Shown here: piece after piece, positions 12,601-23,045 of the stretch
Position numbering within the stretch: position 1 is the first letter of the stretch
Layout: each line of letters opens with the position of its first letter
Position numbers and translations under genes: made by a program
Notes under the pieces: model-generated
What the model was told of the DNA's origin: nothing
The model's input: only the letters and a program-made list of their open reading frames with translations
Database searches by the model: none
Origin: Callaeas wilsoni
Lineage: Eukaryota; Chordata; Aves; Passeriformes; Callaeidae
NCBI GenBank assembly: GCA_013398955.1
Contig: VWPU01004443.1
Span: forward strand, 1-64,000
DNA: 64,000 nucleotides
Direction: 5' to 3'

Positions 12601-15600
12601 GTGCAGACAGAGCAGGAATAGCACAAAGGTAAAACCACTACCTTGCAGTTTCTGCTCTATGGGCAGGACCTGGTAGTAAAAGTGGAATTTTTTATTTTGT
12701 TTAATATTTCTTCAGGCACAGATAGAAAAGTTTGTTCCATAGGAATGTTGAAAACTGATGAAAACCCAGATAAGGCATTACAGTAAAAACTTTATTAAAA
12801 ATTGTTAAGGATGGAGGCAAGCTCTCTTCTAAGTGCACTCTGTTTATTTAAACCATGTGCTTCTTGGGCCAAAGGCCATGCCTTCTGTGAATTTCTGTGG
12901 TCCATGTTTGCTGTCTGTGAAGTTGCTTGTGGACCAGTAAGATAGCCCACAAGATAATCTGCAGGGAAAAAAAAATTTCTTTTTTCCTTGATGGAAGCAA
13001 AAGGATTAATGTGGCAAGAGGATCCTTTCCTATGTGAGTGTCATTATTTTCAAGTGGAGAATCTTGTTTTATTCAGACTTCTCACTGCTCCCGTATCCCA
13101 GATCATCCATGTGTCTTTCTAAATCCCATTAGCAAAGTGAGTGAAAACATGTGGCTTCTTCACTGTCTTAGGTTACAATGTAAGATGTAACCAAAAGTAT
13201 GTATTCTATCACTGTCTATTAAAACCAAGTGGGGCAGTGTTCTTTATCTCCTCCATGACCCATCCCTCATAACTCCCTTGGGGGGATATCTTCTGTTAAT
13301 GGGCCATCAAGCCTCACTGCATGACTCATAAAATTAGATCATCCCATTGTGAGATGCTCCGCCCATGGGGGAGGAACCAAGCATTCCTACCTGGATATAA
13401 TCTGAGGTTTGGAACACCATGAGCAGCCTTGCCTACTGAATTCCCAGAGGACAGGAGCTACATAACCACCACTGGACCTTCAGAGGTAGACCCAACCCTT
13501 CTACAGGATCACTGCTTCAACAGAACCACATCTGTCACTTCAACAGGATTGCAGCCACCATTTAATCTGACTGCTGCCACCACCCTGCCCAACAGGATGT
13601 CAGGTTGTATCCTGACTCTGTCAGTTTAAGCCAGTGTTTCTGTATTATTGCCTTTATCTTACTTTCCCTAATAAATTGTGATTCTGACTTGGGATCTCCC
13701 AATGGTTTGCTTTCAAACTAGTACATTCAGGAATACATAGCAGTAATTGCAGAGGCTAGAACAGGCAGTAATGATTTTTGCATATGTTACTACAAGAAAT
13801 ACTGTCCTGCTTGTGTTACTTTATTAATGTTTTTCCACAAGGAAATGAAAAACTCTTAATTCAAACATTTAACACAGTAGAGGTGACAGAGAATATTAGT
13901 GCCAACTAGCAACAAATTACTTTTATGAAAAAGTAATTGTTCTTAAATATCCTTGCAGTTTTCCACAGGGAAGTTAAAAGAACATTACAGTGTTTCATCT
14001 TAGTTGGCCATGGATGGAGAAGCTTCTTGATTTCTGTTCAGATGTGTAATGCATCAAGGCTATCATGGATACAGCTTCTGGTACTGCACAGATTTAAGTA
14101 GCAAACTGAAATGCTGTTAAGAGCCAGACACTCAGCTAGTGTAGATGTAACTTCAGCACCACACTAATTGTATGAGACATGTTTTTGGCCCGTAAAATCA
14201 GTGCTCTTACGGAATTTTTTGGTGAGGGGATAGCTTCTTAGCTGTTCTAAATTACATAGGAACCACAAGTATTTGGTGAGGATGAGCCTAGACTGTGATT
14301 TTTCTTTCAGTACTTAATCAGTAGGTGAAAAGCTGTTGGCAGCTTTGACCCACTTTTTTTGACATCTCTTTCTTTTTATTTGTGTGTGTTCCATTTGTGT
14401 AGTGGCTAAAATTAAAATGCTCCGTGCTTCATCACATCCATGAGATGCAAAGAAGAATAAATACTGAACTGATGTGATTGGTGGAAAGAGAACATATGGA
14501 ATAGCATCAAAACACAAGGGCCCTAGTGGAGTACTGATAGCAAATAGTAATCTGAATTCAGCCTATTTTTCTGTTTGGGAGTTGCTAACAATGTACTTTG
14601 AGCTTTGTTAACTCGCTCCCTGCATGTGTTCAAATGATTTGCACAAGTATGCTTGTAACAGTAAGTTGTAAGTGCAGACCTGTAAACCCTGTGCTGCCTG
14701 TGACCTCGGACTAGCACAGCTCCAACAGCACTGCTACCCCGAGAAGAGCTGGTGGCAGCTGTTTCAGGGAGTTGCCAGATAATGGGCAGTGTTATGGTCC
14801 CTGTTCAATACACACTTTTTTAAAGAAAGAAGAAAATGAGATTTTTTTTTTTTCCATCATCATTTCCTAATGGAGATTCTTCCCTTATGGCTGGGTCTTT
14901 CTGCTTTCTCCTCTTGCTTCTGCAGCCCTGGATGTGTGTCTTGGTCAAAGGTGTTCCTCCTTCCATTTAAGCTGCTTTTCATGGAAAGCTGCCAGCATGG
15001 TTGGGCTTAAATGGCAGGATGGCCCCAAGCTGCAGGTGCTGGCATTAGGAGGAACTTCTACTGCCCAGATTCTCTTAAGCTTCTGCATGCAGCATAAAGC
15101 AGGCAAGAGAGCATAAGCAGAGCTCAGAAACAAAGCCACTGGAAGGGTTCTGCTTTCAGTGCAATTGGAGCAATGTTGAAGTCCCTCTGAAACTGGGTTG
15201 AGTCATGTTTTACAGGCATTATAAATATGTTAAAAGGAAAGCGCATTTACTGGTTACTGTAAAATACTACTGTAATAACTCCAGTGTACTGTAATCTCCC
15301 ATAATAGATGGGAAAAGAACAGTTAAAGGTTCAGAATATATCATTAAAATGAAATGGAAAAATATTTGAGAAAGTAGTTAATATTCATGTAAAAAACAAC
15401 TAAGCTCTCTTACTGAAGAAAAAAAAGCCTCAAAAGCATGCGGCTCTGGGTCACACAGTGGACTAAGTATCTGAAAAATAAATACATTAAGGGCCAAATA
15501 ATTTTTCTGCACAAAGAATTGAGGGATTTTCTTATTTTTTTCCCACCTAGAATGTGAGGAATGTCCAGCCTGGACTGTACAGCTCATGGAGGTTCTGGCA

Positions 15601-18600
15601 GGGCTTTGAGGTGGTTACAGTGAACTCTCAGGTTTTAACTGAAGGTTAGATCAAGAAACTTTCTCTTGGTTGAAGGCTGAATAAACCTTTCAGGCTGAGC
15701 CACTCATTGACACATGCCTTACTGTTATCCTGAAATAATGTTTTTGCCCTCCTAAACGTTGCTGGCCAGTGGGCTGTGTGGTACGTATGTGCAGGCTCTG
15801 TCAGGTCCATGGAGCACATATCCTCCAGTCATTGGTATCAAACCTTTGTCTTCACTCTTGCAAGGTGATTATTTGTTCTTGAACAAAATCTGCTGGTTTT
15901 CATAACCTTATCCTTGTGACTACTCCCATTACTTACTAGGGCAGTTACAGGACAATTACTTATTAATTATAGGGCAGCCTTGACCTCTGCTCACAGAGGC
16001 CACCCTTGCAACCCTTCCCACTACCACAACCTGATCTCCTACACCCAGTACATAAAGGAATCAAATCTGTTGCTCTCGCTGTTGAATAAGTTTCCAATCA
16101 TTGAGGTCTTTGAACTTTAGCAAAATTTGAATTTTTGCTCTGAAGGACAACCGGGGGACATTTTGTGAGATAAATATTTTCCTTCTAGGTCGTAGACTAC
16201 AGGGAAACAAAGATCCAGCCAATTCATGTTCTGTGTGTTGTCTCTTAAGGCTGTTTGTTGAATGAGTTAGAATAAAAGCTATTTCCTATTCATTCACTGG
16301 TAATCACACATGAAAGCATGTCCAGAATAATAGTATTTTGTAGATCTTAATTCATTCTAGAACACTATCTCTTTTTACATTCTCTGTTGCTTCCCTGAAG
16401 AATGTGATACCCTACTGCAGTACATACAGAATCCCTATAGGAAAGGCCATCAGCAGATCTGCTTTGGAAAGTATGGGTTATTACAAGAAAGCTAATCATT
16501 TCCCATAACTTTTCCAGTCCACACTGAGAAAGGACAGAACAGATTATAGATGGAGGCAAGGACCCATGCATGATTAATCCTTGCATTTGCAGAAGGCAGT
16601 CATTGCAAGGAATGGCAAAGTGTCTGGGTCTGTCAGTGGGCAGTGCAACTTGCTGCTGTTTTTAAATTATGCTTTTGAAAGAAAAGTTGGTGCTGGACCA
16701 TCGGCCTCAAGTGTGCCAGAACTGAGCCAGGTGCTGGTAGCTCTTCCTCTTTGCTGTTTTATTTTAATAGCTGTCCAGGAGTCTCCAAAGTACAGATGTT
16801 CCTTTAAAAGAGTTGTGGTTTGTGAGTGAATGCGACATTTAATAATGCATAAGGAAGGGTTTGGCCCAAAGTATATCATGGTCTTGGACATTCAGTACAC
16901 TGAGGTACTAAGTGAGGAGTTTTGCATTCTACTTTTTACGTCCTCTTTTTTCCAGTGCTCTGGCCTCACTTGTAATAGCACCCCAATCTCACTAGCCTGG
17001 GTTAGCTTATTCAGAATTGACCAAGAACTCGTTTTAAATTTTTTAAAAAAATTATAATCCACCTACTCACATACCCTCTGTAAAACCTTCTTGAATTAAT
17101 TACTGTGGCACAAAACTTGTTCTTTCCGTCTGTGCCTCTATTCAGTTGTTAATCTATGCCAAGAGTGCTCACTTTGCATATCTAACAGATAATTAGGGGT
17201 TCCAGTTGGTCAGATCAGGTTCTCTGTTTCCTCCTACCACTCACACCAGTCTGGGAACATTCCCCTTTTTCTGTTCAATATCACGCCTCCCATATTTCAG
17301 GCTATACCTGTTCCATCTTTTCCTATATATCCTTGGTCTGTCAGTCCCACTTTCCACTGATCGTCCCTGGACTGGGAGAGGGAAGAGTTTGGTAGCACAG
17401 GGAGGGAGGTTGTAGGGTGACACAGAGCTGCTGAACCTGTACGTGGCAAACCTGGAGGACATGACTGTGGACCGAGGGCCAGGCATGGAGGAAGTGCTTC
17501 CCTGCAGCTGACCCAGCAGCCCACGTGCGTGTACTTTCCACTTGTTGGCTGCCTAACTATCACTCATGTACTGGTCTGGCTGCAAACTCTTCTCTTCCCA
17601 AGCTTAGTCAGACTTCACATCCTGATTTCCTACCTAGCAGCCAGACGGCTGCATCGCCCTTTGGGCCATGGATTGCTCACCATGATTTACATCAGCACTG
17701 GGCTTGAGCGGTGTATTTTATGTTCCCTGCGTTGGAGCTAGTGGCTGTTGTGCCCTCGAGTGTCTGGCAGCAGAAAGAATTACGGGTTTGCAGCCGACTT
17801 TGCATGGAAAATTGGATGTTCTTTCTGTAAAGGTAGGGAGGAGCCAAAGAACACAGCAGGTAACAGGAGGGACTCTCTGTTACTGGGAGAGTAAATCATA
17901 TCAAAGACTCATTTCAGACTCCAGGTCTGCAGGCATAGATCAGCACGAAGTTACTAGGTATCAGCAGACAGAAGGCTTTTTCCCGGGAGTGAACACCTGT
18001 GGAATATGTACTGACTTCAGCCGTATTAAATGCCTGGTGGGGTGTCAAATGAGTGCTAACTGGGACAAGGACAGTGATCAGACTGGTCACAGCTGCCAGT
18101 GTGACAATGTGATCACCTCCTCTGAGGCAAAATTATCACCTTTTCATGGGGCTGCCAGCCACTCTACAGACAACTTGCAAATGTTTTACATTTTTGATTG
18201 TGAAGGCACAGGCAAAAATATTTTAACTGGGATTTTATTTGTCTTTAATCTGGAGGTTTTGCCTTTTCCAAAACAGCCAACATCCAGGCAATTATTCAGT
18301 TGTATTGCAGCATATTTTATGTATATTGTTTCAGCAACTGTTTTTATTTTTTTGCCATATTTCAACCTCTATTACTCCTCAATACATCTAATTAGACCAC
18401 AACAGCTTCTCCAATGCTTTCCTTTAGAGCTCAGTTTCATGCACTAGAGATTTCAGGTTTGTGTGTGGGTTTTTTCCTAATATTGTTGCATTTAAATATC
18501 CTTTTCCATTTCTTACATTTTTCTGGATTTGAAAACATACCGGAAATAAAAAACTTGAATTTTGTCTGTATGTTGTCTTCTGAAAAATTCTGTCCTACTG

Positions 18601-20552
18601 ATGAGTGTGACAATGGCATGAATTTGGATACTTAAATCTTTTGAACAAATTCGAAGCACAAAAAATTGCCATCCTTTAGAACTTGCTAAAAGCACTTCAT
18701 AGTTGAAAAACTCAGTGGTCTTTTGAGATGGAACTGTGAAGCATGGAACAAGAACAGCAGTTATTTCAGCCAGCTTTCCTCCTACTTTTATTTTTGTTTG
18801 CTTAGTTTCATTATTTCTCTCCTGTCTGGTCATACATCCTAAAAGTGTGATGTTAATACTTTTTAGTCACAATATCCATAATACCATTATTGTATTCAAA
18901 ATAGACAAAATTTCTCTATTTCCTCTTATTATTTTCATTCACAGAGGTTTTAATGCCCTTTCCTCACCAGAACAGAAAATTGTAAAATTTTGAGTCTCTG
19001 GAAGATGCTGTCTTTCTGAGGAATGCCTATTTAGACAAAAACATGCTAAAAATGTAATTGAGATTGTAAAACACTGTTTCCAGTGTTACTTCTTTGAACA
19101 GTCTCAGAAGCCTAATACAGTTCACAAAGACTTGGAATGGATGGTGAAGGAAAGAGGGAAAATGAGCATCCAAACAAGGATGACTTGCTTTCAACATAAC
19201 TGGTATAAGTTCTCATTAATTTAAACATGAGAGTAAGAGCTGATCAATCAGGTTTTCCAGCAGAAAATGACAATTTGTTTGACATCTCAAGACCTTTTTA
19301 GACCATAGGTTTATGTCAAGAAAGAAAGGACAGGAAAGCTTAAAGAAAACACAGTTAAATTAAGAGTTTGTCAAAACATCGTAGTTACTAGAATAAAAGG
19401 TTGGAAATGTAACACTGAGCATCTGCATCTCTCTGCTTACAGCTCAGTTTTTGAGTTGTATCAAAAAGTGCAAATAGATGCAGGTATTCCCATAGGGTCT
19501 CTCCTCTCAGGCAGTGTTTCTGGGCTGTGCATGGAAGGCAAACCAGAATATAGTGCTGTTTCTGAGGGTCCCAGCAGACAGGCTGCTACAGTCAGTTTTG
19601 AGTAGTTTGAGGTGCTGCTGCACATTTGCTGTTGGCCACCTGCTTTTCACCACTGGAGGTGTTACTTGGGCTGAAAGTGGTCACAAAAGGTTTTAGCTCA
19701 GTTACTATAGTTTAGTTGACAAGGCAGTAAGTTCCAGCCAGTGAGGCTGTATCATCCCACAGTACTCAAGCTTGACTGCAGGAAGACATTTTACTAAGAT
19801 GTAGGACATAGAACTACGTTAGGAGTAGTTTAAAGAAGGTTGGATTGTTACCTTGTGTTAGTGCCCTGTGTTAGCAGAGTGGAGCTTGTAAATGTAATAT
19901 TTTCTGGTCTGAATCTAAATTTCAGTAGATTTGTTTCCGGTATGGAAAACATTCTAGTATCTCTGGTTCTTCACATTTTTGCTGCATTGAAGCATGGCTT
20001 GTGAAGATCTGTGGCTGAAAATGGAGAAGGTGTGTGCTGAAGGGCGTGACAGGGGACATAAATATTTAGAACAGACATACAAAGTTATGCTTCTGCAAAA
20101 TACTTTGGCTTCGAATTTTGAAGCTTTCTAAAATTTTTAAATGTTTTATGGTATTCTAACAACTTCCTAATTTAGCAGATGCTTTAAACATTTTTTCTTC
20201 TCTAAGTCTGAGGATTTAATTGTCTATTTAAGTAAAAGTACAAGAGGATTTACTGTGAAGTGTATAATGTTTTCTTCTTTTAAGGTCTGTGTCACTGCAA
20301 GTGCTTGTGCTTCCCCTGTATGGGCCGTTTTACCTGCATTTTACAGGCTTGCTGTACTAGTGTTTTCATGGAGGGTGTTAAAAATATTTGGACACCTATT
20401 ATTACAGTTTACTTTTTGATTAAAATAGCAGAAATTTCCCACCAATTTTGCAGTACAAGGTTAATTTTTCTGTTAAATTTACTCATTTCTAGGGTGAAGT
20501 TGTGGAATTCCTTGATGAGCTGTTAGAAGTGGAGGAAAAGAAGGAATCCTGA
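215..20552 (+). CDS. CRTAP: Cartilage-associated protein, whole coding span (7 exons)
   Basis: Joining 215-670, 4157-4306, 4933-5104, 7526-7654, 8590-8735, 10761-10844 and 20493-20552 gives 1197 nt: 398 residues and a TGA stop. Human CRTAP, from memory, is 401 residues and matches along its whole length. CRTAP is an ER-lumenal helper protein. With prolyl 3-hydroxylase 1 (P3H1) and cyclophilin B (PPIB) it forms the complex that 3-hydroxylates a single proline in fibrillar collagen chains; loss in humans causes recessive osteogenesis imperfecta (type VII). Visible features are a short signal peptide, the conserved [19 protein letters not shown] start of the mature protein, helical TPR-like segments with paired cysteines, and an acidic tail. 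There is no KDEL-type retention signal at the C-terminus, so retention presumably depends on its partners. All splice sites are GT/AG and phases agree (0,0,1,1,0,0). No frameshift or stop interrupts it. Confidence 0.97.
472..498 (+). repeat. In-frame 9-bp tandem repeat in CRTAP exon 1
   Basis: The unit gtcccccgc occurs twice exactly (472-480 and 481-489), followed by a degenerate third copy (490-498). Nine bases is three codons, so the repeat reads Ser-Pro-Ala, Ser-Pro-Ala, Ser-Ala-Gly without disturbing the frame. It lies in the variable linker between two conserved cysteine motifs, where copy-number changes would be tolerated. Confidence 0.85.
671..4156 (+). other. CRTAP: CRTAP intron 1
   Basis: The intron runs from GTGAGG at 671 to a pyrimidine-rich GTTTAG acceptor ending at 4156. 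The first 1.5 kb is C/T-rich on the + strand, which opens several chance frames with no recognisable protein. A T run lies near 2857-2870, and a TG/TA microsatellite near 3451-3475. I see no coding or RNA gene in it. Confidence 0.85.
3451..3475. repeat. (TG)n/(TATG)n/(TA)n microsatellite
   Basis: A short compound simple repeat of TGTG, TATG and TATA units lies in CRTAP intron 1, within an AT-rich stretch of about 150 bases. Confidence 0.75.
4157..4306 (+). CDS. CRTAP: CRTAP exon 2
   Basis: This 150-nt exon encodes 50 residues beginning [19 protein letters not shown] and ending in KDLETKPYE, closely matching human CRTAP residues that follow FAYFK. The acceptor is CCCTGTTTAG and the donor GAG|GTATGC; both junctions are phase 0. 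The segment [11 protein letters not shown] is the second half of a helical hairpin of the TPR-like type shared by CRTAP and the prolyl 3-hydroxylases. Confidence 0.97.
4307..4932 (+). other. CRTAP: CRTAP intron 2
   Basis: A 626-nt intron with a GTATGC donor and an AATTTTTCAG acceptor. It is partly open in the frame of exon 3 but has no recognisable coding content, RNA gene or mobile element. Confidence 0.85.
4933..5104 (+). CDS. CRTAP: CRTAP exon 3
   Basis: This 172-nt exon encodes [19 protein letters not shown], then [16 protein letters not shown] and [19 protein letters not shown], which match human CRTAP almost residue for residue. It includes one of the conserved Cys-x-x-x-Cys helical pairs (CIAAC). 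It ends in phase 1: GCA G|GTGAGT, the split codon becoming Asp with exon 4. The open frame continues into the intron on both sides, but the consensus splice sites and the homology fix the borders. Confidence 0.97.
5105..7525 (+). other. CRTAP: CRTAP intron 3
   Basis: A 2.4-kb intron with a GTGAGT donor and a strong polypyrimidine acceptor (TTTTCTTCCTTCCAG). I see no coding exon, structural RNA or recognisable transposon in it. Confidence 0.85.
7526..7654 (+). CDS. CRTAP: CRTAP exon 4
   Basis: This 129-nt exon encodes (D)[19 protein letters not shown], then [22 protein letters not shown], with the conserved Cys pair CKVQC. It enters and leaves in phase 1 (acceptor TTCCAG|AT, donor AAAT|GTAAGT). 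The repeated theme YLQFAYYK mirrors YLQFAYFK in exon 1, reflecting the two homologous helical-repeat halves of the protein. Confidence 0.97.
7655..8589 (+). other. CRTAP: CRTAP intron 4
   Basis: A 935-nt intron with a GTAAGT donor and an AATTAG acceptor. I see nothing beyond AT-rich single-copy sequence. Confidence 0.85.
8590..8735 (+). CDS. CRTAP: CRTAP exon 5
   Basis: This 146-nt exon encodes (L)[18 protein letters not shown], then [19 protein letters not shown] and DFQPRS, matching the human segment before PEAVQFFN. It enters in phase 1 (ATTAG|TG) and leaves in phase 0 (TCG|GTAGGT). Confidence 0.96.
8736..10760 (+). other. CRTAP: CRTAP intron 5
   Basis: A 2.0-kb intron with a GTAGGT donor and a T-rich acceptor (GGTTTTTTGATAG). 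A short direct duplication of tgaaatctctga lies near 9058-9085. No gene or transposon was recognised. Confidence 0.8.
10761..10844 (+). CDS. CRTAP: CRTAP exon 6
   Basis: This 84-nt exon encodes [20 protein letters not shown] and then EHLMDDDE, 28 residues in phase 0 at both ends (donor GAG|GTGAGT). The human equivalent reads [20 protein letters not shown], so the helix is conserved with conservative changes. The acidic DDDE begins the negatively charged tail completed by exon 7. Confidence 0.96.
10845..20492 (+). other. CRTAP: CRTAP intron 6 (9.6 kb)
   Basis: The longest CRTAP intron, from GTGAGT at 10845 to an acceptor ATTTCTAG ending at 20492. It contains a solo ERVL-type LTR at 13171-13725. 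A 744-nt open frame at 17704-18447 has no ATG before 18049 and no recognised domain, so I do not call it a gene. The rest looks like AT-rich single-copy sequence. Confidence 0.85.
13171..13725 (+). mobile_element. Solo LTR of an endogenous retrovirus, ERVL-like
   Basis: A 555-bp unit with LTR anatomy: a TATAA box at 13396-13400 about 220 bases in, a polyadenylation signal AATAAA at 13670-13675, and the terminal stretch TTTCAAACTAGTACA. It looks like an ERVL-class LTR known from songbird genomes; that identification is from memory. No internal gag or pol sequence and no second LTR lie nearby, so it is a solo LTR left by recombination between two LTRs. The expected TG start has decayed (GGTTACA at 13171, or TGTAAG at 13179). 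Flanks CTTAG and TTCAG are at best a decayed 5-bp target duplication. The 66-codon frame inside it (13429-13629) is LTR sequence, not a gene. Confidence 0.8.
20493..20552 (+). CDS. CRTAP: CRTAP exon 7: C-terminus and stop
   Basis: Sixty bases encode [19 protein letters not shown] and TGA. Human CRTAP ends GEVVEYVDDLLELEETS, a clear match. The tail is strongly acidic and lacks an ER-retrieval tetrapeptide; the final four residues are KKES. Confidence 0.95.
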   Translation, partial: GEVVEFLDELLEVEEKKES

Positions 20553-21020
20553 TGAGTGAAACCACCAGGAAGTATTTTACAGAAGACTCTCCATTGCTCC
20601 TTACTATTGTTTTTGATCACCTGTAGTTCCAGTTAGATATACCTCAAAGGTGCTTCTTTAAGCTGCACCTTTTGTCCCAAGATCCACTCCTGAAAGGTCA
20701 CTTCCGTGCTGCACTGACTCTGCTGTGAGCATGGCTTTTCACTGTGCAGAACTGGTGCCTTTGAGTTTCCCCCTTGAGCTTTCATTCCCTTACACAAACA
20801 CAAGAAAACAGATTATTTCTCTTTTCTAGGATAACACTAAGGTTCCTCATTTCGGTGCTGTTCTACTAAGTTGTAGCAGTACGGCTGAATTCTCAAGAGC
20901 TGTTGCCAGATTATGAACTATGGAAGACATAATAGTTCCTCTTTCTGAGCTATGAATTGTATTATTTATATATGTCGTTTTATGTGATGGTGAATAAAGT
21001 GATAATGAATCCCAGTGCAC
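20553..21020 (+). other. CRTAP: CRTAP 3' UTR (proximal form)
   Basis: Sequence after the TGA at 20552 runs about 440 bases to the first canonical AATAAA at 20993-20998, so cleavage would fall near 21010-21020. A longer alternative 3' UTR cannot be excluded. The exact end is an inference from the signal. Confidence 0.6.
20993..20998 (+). terminator. CRTAP: CRTAP polyadenylation signal AATAAA
   Basis: This is the first canonical hexamer downstream of the CRTAP stop codon, 441 bases beyond it, in the sense direction. Confidence 0.65.
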
Positions 21021-22444
21021 CTGAAAGGTATTAAGGTACATTTAAATAGCTGAAATAAGGTGGTTAACAAAGAACAACTAATGATCTTGTAAACATTGCT
21101 TAAACAATTCTGAAGCAGTGTTGATCTTTCTTGAAGACTAAATTAAATTCCACAACATGAAACTGAGTATAAAAATAATTTTTTTTTTCCTAGCAGTTCT
21201 TACTCTTTCTGTTGAAACAACCTGTGGTCCCTGTTGAGGTGGGGCCAGTCTTGTATGAAATACTGATGATTGATGTATTTAGTATTCTCTTCTGTAAAAA
21301 AACAGTTTGTGTGTTTTTTACAGACTGGTGGGACTATCTGCATAGTTTTCATCCAAAGGTAAGTAGAGGTGGAAACAGGTGATTTGCAGTGGAATAATGA
21401 AAAATATTTACATGTGAATTCCTGTCATTTTTATTAACTGTGTGGCAGAGTCCAATGCAGAAGTATTGGTACAGACAAAAAAAAGCGTGATAGAGAAGAG
21501 TAATGAATTAGTGCCCAAGTCTACTGAAGAGCAAAAATCCCCTTGAACTCAGAGAAGGATACAGGACTTCATCTTGTGCTTTCCTCTTTTGTTGTCAGGG
21601 ATCAAGTCCTGCAAGTGGTTTCATCCTGCTTGCATCAAGGGGAGATGAGCATTCAGTGCATATGAGCATCCAGATGAGCATTCACCTCCTATGACTGAAC
21701 TGTAATTCAGCCAAGTGGAAGTGAGTTACAAACCCATCATCTGCTTTGAGCTTTTAAAAAGGCAAAACATGATCTACATTAGCTTGCCAAGTTGTTGCTG
21801 CTATAGTTTATATAAGCTGTGGTAGTCTACACTATTGAGTGCCTATACGGAATAAGAAGGAGAATCCATAGGATGAGGTTTCAGTGTCCTTCAGCATATT
21901 ACAGCAATGAAGCATTTGAATTTGAGTGTGAAAGGTATTTAGAAGATCAGATTGGCTTTTTTAACTGCTTTAATATAAATCACAACTAATCCACTGAAGT
22001 TGATGAGCAGACTGTTTTAATCTCAAAATGAAAATTTGTCAAGAGTCTTTTAACTTTAGGAGATTTGCCCAGCTCAGCTTGTGGTAAGGAGACCGGAATC
22101 TGTCTTGCTGTGTGCCTGGAACTGACAGAGGGTTGTGTGTGTCACATTTCCTCCTGGTTTTGTTCTACACAATATGAGCACTCAGCTCATTGTAATTTTA
22201 TGTAAGAATTGAAATTTGCTTTTAAAAGTTGCTTACAAGCCATTGATTGTAAACCATCATTTCACCCCATGAAATACATGTAATATCCTACTGGGATAGC
22301 TTCTCCAATTAATCTTTAGTTTTCTTGTTGGAGGTATGTGTATGCTCAAAGGAGAGGTTACTGCTCTGGAGTCCTCTTTTGTCCTTCTGCTTTCCAGCCT
22401 GCATGGACAGCTCCAGATTTTGTCCTCAGGAGCTCAACCAGTGA

Positions 22445-22813
22445 TGAGAGGAGACCTCATTGCAATCTACAGCTTCCTTGTGAGGGGAAGAGGAGGGGCA
22501 GGCGCTGATCTCTGTCGTGACCAGTGACAGGGCTCGAGGGAATGGCCTGAAGCTGTGTCAGGGGAGGTTTAGGTTGGGTATTAGAAAAAGGTTCTTCACC
22601 CAGAGGGTGGATGGGCACTGGAACAGGCTCCCCAGGGAAGTGGTCACAGCACCAAGCCTGACAGAGGTCAAGAAGCGTTTGGACAATGCTCTCGGGCACA
22701 TGGTGTGACTCTTGGGGTGTCCTGCACAGGGCCAGGAGTTGGGCTCCATGATCCTTGTGGGTGCCTTCCAACTCAGCATATTCTGTAATTCTGTGATTCC
22801 GTGATTCTGTGAT
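22445..22813 (+). mobile_element. CR1 LINE, 5'-truncated 3' end
   Basis: The segment contains hallmark CR1 3'-end sequence: a 'gagacctcattgcaatctac' block, 'ggggaggtttaggttgg', 'ttcttcacccagagggtgg', 'ggaacaggctccccaggga', and the tail 'gtgccttccaactca' followed by ATTCTGTGA-like 9-bp repeats at about 22781-22813. CR1 elements lack a poly(A) tail and end in such short repeats. The 63-codon frame at 22517-22708 is the remnant of the reverse-transcriptase ORF end and adjoining 3' region. Severe 5' truncation is typical. It lies in the gap between CRTAP and SUSD5. Confidence 0.93.
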
Positions 22814-23015
22814 ACCCAATAGCTTCATCTTTGATACTCTGGCATTCAAATCCAGAAATCCCACCGTTAAAGGGTGTGGAGCTGGCTGGAGATGGATGTA
22901 TCCATCTACCTTGCCTTTGTTTTACAGCAGTTTTAGCTCACTTTTTTGCTATCACCATTTACCAAACTGACTTTGGAGGTCTGCCAAGCTCTGGATGTTG
23001 CCTGGCTATTTGCTT

Positions 23016-23045
23016 CTGTGGTGCCCTGTGGTGCCCTGTGGTGCC
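23016..23045. repeat. 10-bp tandem repeat, 3 copies
   Basis: Three consecutive exact copies of ctgtggtgcc. A small minisatellite-type array about 200 bases beyond the CR1 tail. Confidence 0.8.

Noticed and set aside
13429..13629. 66-codon frame on the + strand
   Set aside because: Lies entirely within the solo LTR, which does not encode protein.
22517..22708. 63-codon frame on the + strand
   Set aside because: It is part of a truncated CR1 3' end, not a host gene.
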